Source: Candidatus Tumulicola sp.
GTDB lineage: Bacteria > Vulcanimicrobiota > Vulcanimicrobiia > Vulcanimicrobiales > Vulcanimicrobiaceae
Length of the DNA stretch: 64,000 nt
Reading direction: 5' to 3'
NCBI GenBank assembly: GCA_036490475.1
Contig: DASXDT010000006.1
Span: 124,001 to 188,000 of the forward strand
Each line of letters opens with the position of its first letter. The first letter of the stretch is position 1. Made by a program: the position numbers and the translations under genes. Under the pieces are notes generated by a model. That model did not search any database. It saw only the letters and a program-made list of their open reading frames with translations, and had not been told where the DNA came from. Shown here piece by piece: positions 61,551 to 64,000 of the stretch.

Positions 61551-62513
61551 TTACACCAGCGCCGGTTCGACGACGACGGCTTCTTGTTCGGCGAAGACGG
61601 GGTTGCTCAGATACCGTTCGCCGGTATCGCAGCCGAACGTGACGATCGTCTTGCCGGCAAACTCCGGACGCGCCGCAACGTGCAACGCAGCCCACACGTT
61701 GGCGCCGCCGGAAATACCGACCAGCATGCCTTCTTCGCGAGCCAAACGTCGAGCCGTTCCGATCGCGTCCGCGTCGGTAACGCGAATGACTTCTTCGTAC
61801 ACCGACGTATTGAGAATCGCCGGCACGAAGCCCCCGCCGGTGCCTTGAATCTTGTGCGGCCCGGGTTTTCCACCGGAGAGCACGGGAGAAGCATCCGGCT
61901 CGACCGCGATGATGTGAATGTCGCTCTTGCGCTCTTTGAGCACCTCGCCGGCGCCGGTAATGGTGCCGCCCGTCCCGACCGCGGAAACCAAGGCATCGAC
62001 GCGACCGTCGGTGTCGCGCCAGATTTCTTCGGCAGTCGTCCGGCGATGGATTTCCGGATTCGCCGGATTTTCGAACTGCTTGGGCTGAAAATACTTGGCC
62101 GGCGACGCGTTAAAAATTTCTTCGGCCCTTCGAATCGCACCGGGCATGCCTTCGGATCCCGGCGTCAATACGACTTGCGCGCCGTACGCTTTCAACAAAT
62201 TGCGGCGCTCGATCGTCATCGTTTCAGGCATAACCAGCACCAACGCATACCCTTTTGCAGCGGCGACAAACGCCAAAGCGATGCCGGTGTTACCGCTCGT
62301 TGCTTCCAGAATGATGGAGTCGGGGCGAAGATGGCCGTCGCGCTCGGCCGCCTCGATCATTGCAACGCCGATGCGGTCTTTCACCGAACCCGCCGGATTG
62401 AACGACTCCATCTTCACGAGCACCGTTCCCGGCAAGCCGCGATTCAAGCGCGGAATTTTTACCAGCGGCGTGTTGCCGAACGTGTCGGCTAAGTTTTCGT
62501 AGATCCGTGCCAT
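61551..62513 (-). CDS. cysK: Cysteine synthase (O-acetylserine sulfhydrylase)
   Basis: A 320-residue PLP enzyme that makes cysteine from O-acetylserine and sulfide. The PLP Lys is in [11 protein letters not shown], the substrate loop is [11 protein letters not shown], and the phosphate loop GTGGTITG is present. Normal CysK length with the typical start [17 protein letters not shown]. It is the first gene of the leftward unit and is divergent from the serine hydrolase with an 83-base gap that holds both promoters. Confidence 0.93.
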   Translation of the reverse strand: MARIYENLADTFGNTPLVKIPRLNRGLPGTVLVKMESFNPAGSVKDRIGVAMIEAAERDGHLRPDSIILEATSGNTGIALAFVAAAKGYALVLVMPETMTIERRNLLKAYGAQVVLTPGSEGMPGAIRRAEEIFNASPAKYFQPKQFENPANPEIHRRTTAEEIWRDTDGRVDALVSAVGTGGTITGAGEVLKERKSDIHIIAVEPDASPVLSGGKPGPHKIQGTGGGFVPAILNTSVYEEVIRVTDADAIGTARRLAREEGMLVGISGGANVWAALHVAARPEFAGKTIVTFGCDTGERYLSNPVFAEQEAVVVEPALV

Positions 62514-62596
62514 TTCTCGTCCTATAACCTTCCCCCCGGGTGGGGCGTTTCACAGTGCACCGGGGCTTTGCGCCCTCGGGCGGCTAACCTTTTTGC

Positions 62597-64000
62597 ATGC
62601 ATCGATACCGCGCCGGTCTCGCCAGTGTTCCCCTTTTGGTCGCGGCTTTGGCACTCTGCACGCCCGGGAACGGCCAGGCACAGGCGGCCGGCCCAACTCA
62701 GGCAGATGCACTGGCTGCGATACGCGCCTTTGCTCCCGTCGCGATGGAGCGGCAGGGCACGCCCGGCCTTTCGGTCGCGATCACGACCAAGCAAGGCACG
62801 GTCGATGTTATCACCCTCGGTTATGCCGATGTGGGCGCAAAGACGCCCGTCACGCCGGATACGCGCTTCGCGATCGGTTCGATCACCAAGTCGATGACGG
62901 CATTGGCTTTGATGCAGATGTACGACGGCGGCTCGCTCGATCTACAGGCACCCGTTCGCCACTATCTCCCATGGTTCCGGATCGACTCGAACGGAAAACC
63001 AATCTTGATCCACCAAGTGCTGTCGCACACCGCGGGATTACCAGACGATTATTCGTCGCAGCCGGCGTATCGCTACGACGTGGTCGCGCTTGCAAAGGCG
63101 CGGCTGTTGTTCGCTCCCGGTACGTCGTGGTCGTATTCCAACGACGGGTACGCGACGGCAGGCGCGATTTTGTCGACGCTCGACCGCCGCGCCTGGGCCG
63201 ACTCGTTGCGAGCCCGCGTATTCGATCCGATCGGCATGACCGCCGCCGCCCCAGCGTTTACTCCCGAGGCGTTGCAACGCGCGGCCGTCGGGTATCAGTG
63301 GCTGTACAACGATCGTCCCGGCTCGCTGCACCCGGCATTAACACCGTCGCCGGCGATGGACTTCGTCGATCCGGCCGGTTCGGTGCTGGCGACGCCCGAG
63401 GATATGGCTCGGTACATGCGCTTCTATCTCAATGGCGGCCACACTTCGAACGGCACCGCATTGATCTCTTCGCGAGCCTTCACGCGTATGACGAACGCGG
63501 ATCGTCTCAACGACGGTAAGGTAGCCGGAGACCCCGCGGGTGAGATGGCTGAAGCGCCGCAGATGTACCGGCGCTACGGTCTCGGATTGTCGATCGAAGA
63601 CGACGGCGGCGATCGCGTGATCGGCCACACGGGCGGCGTTTCGGGTTACACCGCCTGCATGCAGATGAATACGACACGCGGTTTCGGCGTCGTCGCGATG
63701 GCCAATCTCGTCGAAGCACCGTTACACCCGTGCGCGATCGTTCTGTATGCGATGGCGGTATTGCAAGCGCAAAGCCAAGGGCGCGCGCTTCCCGCCCCGC
63801 CGCCGGCACCCGATCTGCGGCACGTCGAAAACGCCGAACGATACGCCGGCACCTACACGTCGCAGGACGGCCGCAAATTCGAAATCGCCGCGTCCGGCGG
63901 ACAGGTATCGCTGGTCGACGCGTCCGGTACATTCGCGGCCTATCCCCGCGGCGACGATACGTTTTGGGTCGACGCTCCAAACTTCGTTCAGTTCGAGGTT
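62597..64000 (+). CDS. Exported serine hydrolase, beta-lactamase/class C fold, cut by window end
   Basis: The frame starts at ATG 62597 and stays open to the last base (468 codons), so the C-terminus lies outside the window. A signal peptide of about 30 residues ends near GQAQA. Catalytic motifs of the penicillin-binding-protein/AmpC superfamily are present: SxxK in GSITKSM, YSN in WSYSNDGYATAGAI, and HTGG in VIGHTGGVSGY. Such proteins include esterases, D-aminopeptidases and peptidoglycan enzymes; drug-resistance activity is not implied. After the catalytic domain (about residue 400) a beta-rich segment begins (RYAGTYTSQDGRKFEIA), as in lipocalin-like tails of this group. Confidence 0.88.
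   Translation, partial: MHRYRAGLASVPLLVAALALCTPGNGQAQAAGPTQADALAAIRAFAPVAMERQGTPGLSVAITTKQGTVDVITLGYADVGAKTPVTPDTRFAIGSITKSMTALALMQMYDGGSLDLQAPVRHYLPWFRIDSNGKPILIHQVLSHTAGLPDDYSSQPAYRYDVVALAKARLLFAPGTSWSYSNDGYATAGAILSTLDRRAWADSLRARVFDPIGMTAAAPAFTPEALQRAAVGYQWLYNDRPGSLHPALTPSPAMDFVDPAGSVLATPEDMARYMRFYLNGGHTSNGTALISSRAFTRMTNADRLNDGKVAGDPAGEMAEAPQMYRRYGLGLSIEDDGGDRVIGHTGGVSGYTACMQMNTTRGFGVVAMANLVEAPLHPCAIVLYAMAVLQAQSQGRALPAPPPAPDLRHVENAERYAGTYTSQDGRKFEIAASGGQVSLVDASGTFAAYPRGDDTFWVDAPNFVQFEV

Noticed and set aside
62514-62596. Possible SAM riboswitch before cysK/metH
   Set aside because: The 83-base gap is too short and has none of the conserved S-box elements; only a C-rich/G-rich stretch is visible.
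62593-63519. A 308-codon closed frame at the right end
   Set aside because: The true gene is in the next frame from 62597, carrying signal peptide, SxxK, YSN and HTGG motifs and open to the window edge.
1-64000. CRISPR arrays, tRNA or rRNA genes, IS elements, integrases, phage genes
   Set aside because: No regularly spaced repeats, no tRNA-like conserved loops in the short gaps, and no transposase or integrase motifs were seen.

Overview
The window is a GC-rich, very densely coded bacterial chromosome segment. No gene-free stretch exceeds about 300 bases; the two longest gaps (about 270 and 230 bases) each hold a riboswitch. A TonB-dependent receptor, many lipoproteins with lipobox signal peptides and a complete 14-subunit complex I indicate a diderm bacterium with an aerobic-type respiratory chain and Trp catabolism. 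GC-rich coding style and the many small secreted proteins and S53 peptidases fit an under-sampled soil phylum such as Candidatus Eremiobacterota (WPS-2), but that assignment is inference only. I see no tRNA, rRNA, IS element, integrase, prophage or CRISPR array: this looks like ordinary chromosome with several odd genes.

Layout. 1-5.1 kb: the tail of a large membrane protein, small exported proteins, a methyltransferase and an orphan XdhC. 5.2-9.6 kb: two S53 (sedolisin) lipoprotein peptidases without propeptides, a coupled small exported protein, a Cys-less alkyltransferase homologue and a lipoprotein. 9.65-15.5 kb (+): a tight run of chagasin-like inhibitor, tryptophan 2,3-dioxygenase, kynureninase-like enzyme, MATE exporter and a GH1 glycosidase carrying an inserted amino-acid-binding domain that looks circularly permuted. 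15.5-16.3 kb: an inositol-phosphatase-family enzyme. 16.3-19.1 kb (+): an M-box Mg2+ riboswitch, a soluble PRC/MgtE_N/CBS protein and an Nramp-related (NRMT-like) transporter. 19.1-24.6 kb: PucR-type regulator, glutamine-synthetase-like enzyme, aromatic amino acid decarboxylase-like enzyme, RidA and a TPR protein. 24.7-38.7 kb (-): nuoA-nuoN in canonical order, most junctions overlapping by 1-10 bases. 38.7-42 kb: exported Pro-rich protein, CPA1 antiporter, K+ channel. 42-48.5 kb: B12 uptake locus, with btuF-hflX-protease leftward and cobalamin riboswitch-btuB-btuC-btuD rightward. 48.5-55.6 kb: small exported protein, SpoIIE-type phosphatase, phosphohexomutase, double-GTPase dynamin-like protein and nagA with an apparent ACG start. 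55.6-62.5 kb (-): cysK, asparaginase, metH, GNAT and a TSUP permease. The right end holds a serine hydrolase cut by the window edge.

How the genes connect. Imported cobalamin would serve the B12-dependent methionine synthase, which sits in an operon with cysteine synthase, so the right half has a B12/sulfur amino acid theme. The left and middle share an amino-acid breakdown theme: extracellular peptidases, Trp dioxygenase, kynureninase, amino acid decarboxylase, RidA and a GS-like enzyme. The most unusual object is the GH1 enzyme with an embedded amino-acid receptor domain in the Trp-catabolism run. The next most interesting is the M-box whose closing helix appears to contain the Shine-Dalgarno sequence of the Mg2+ operon.
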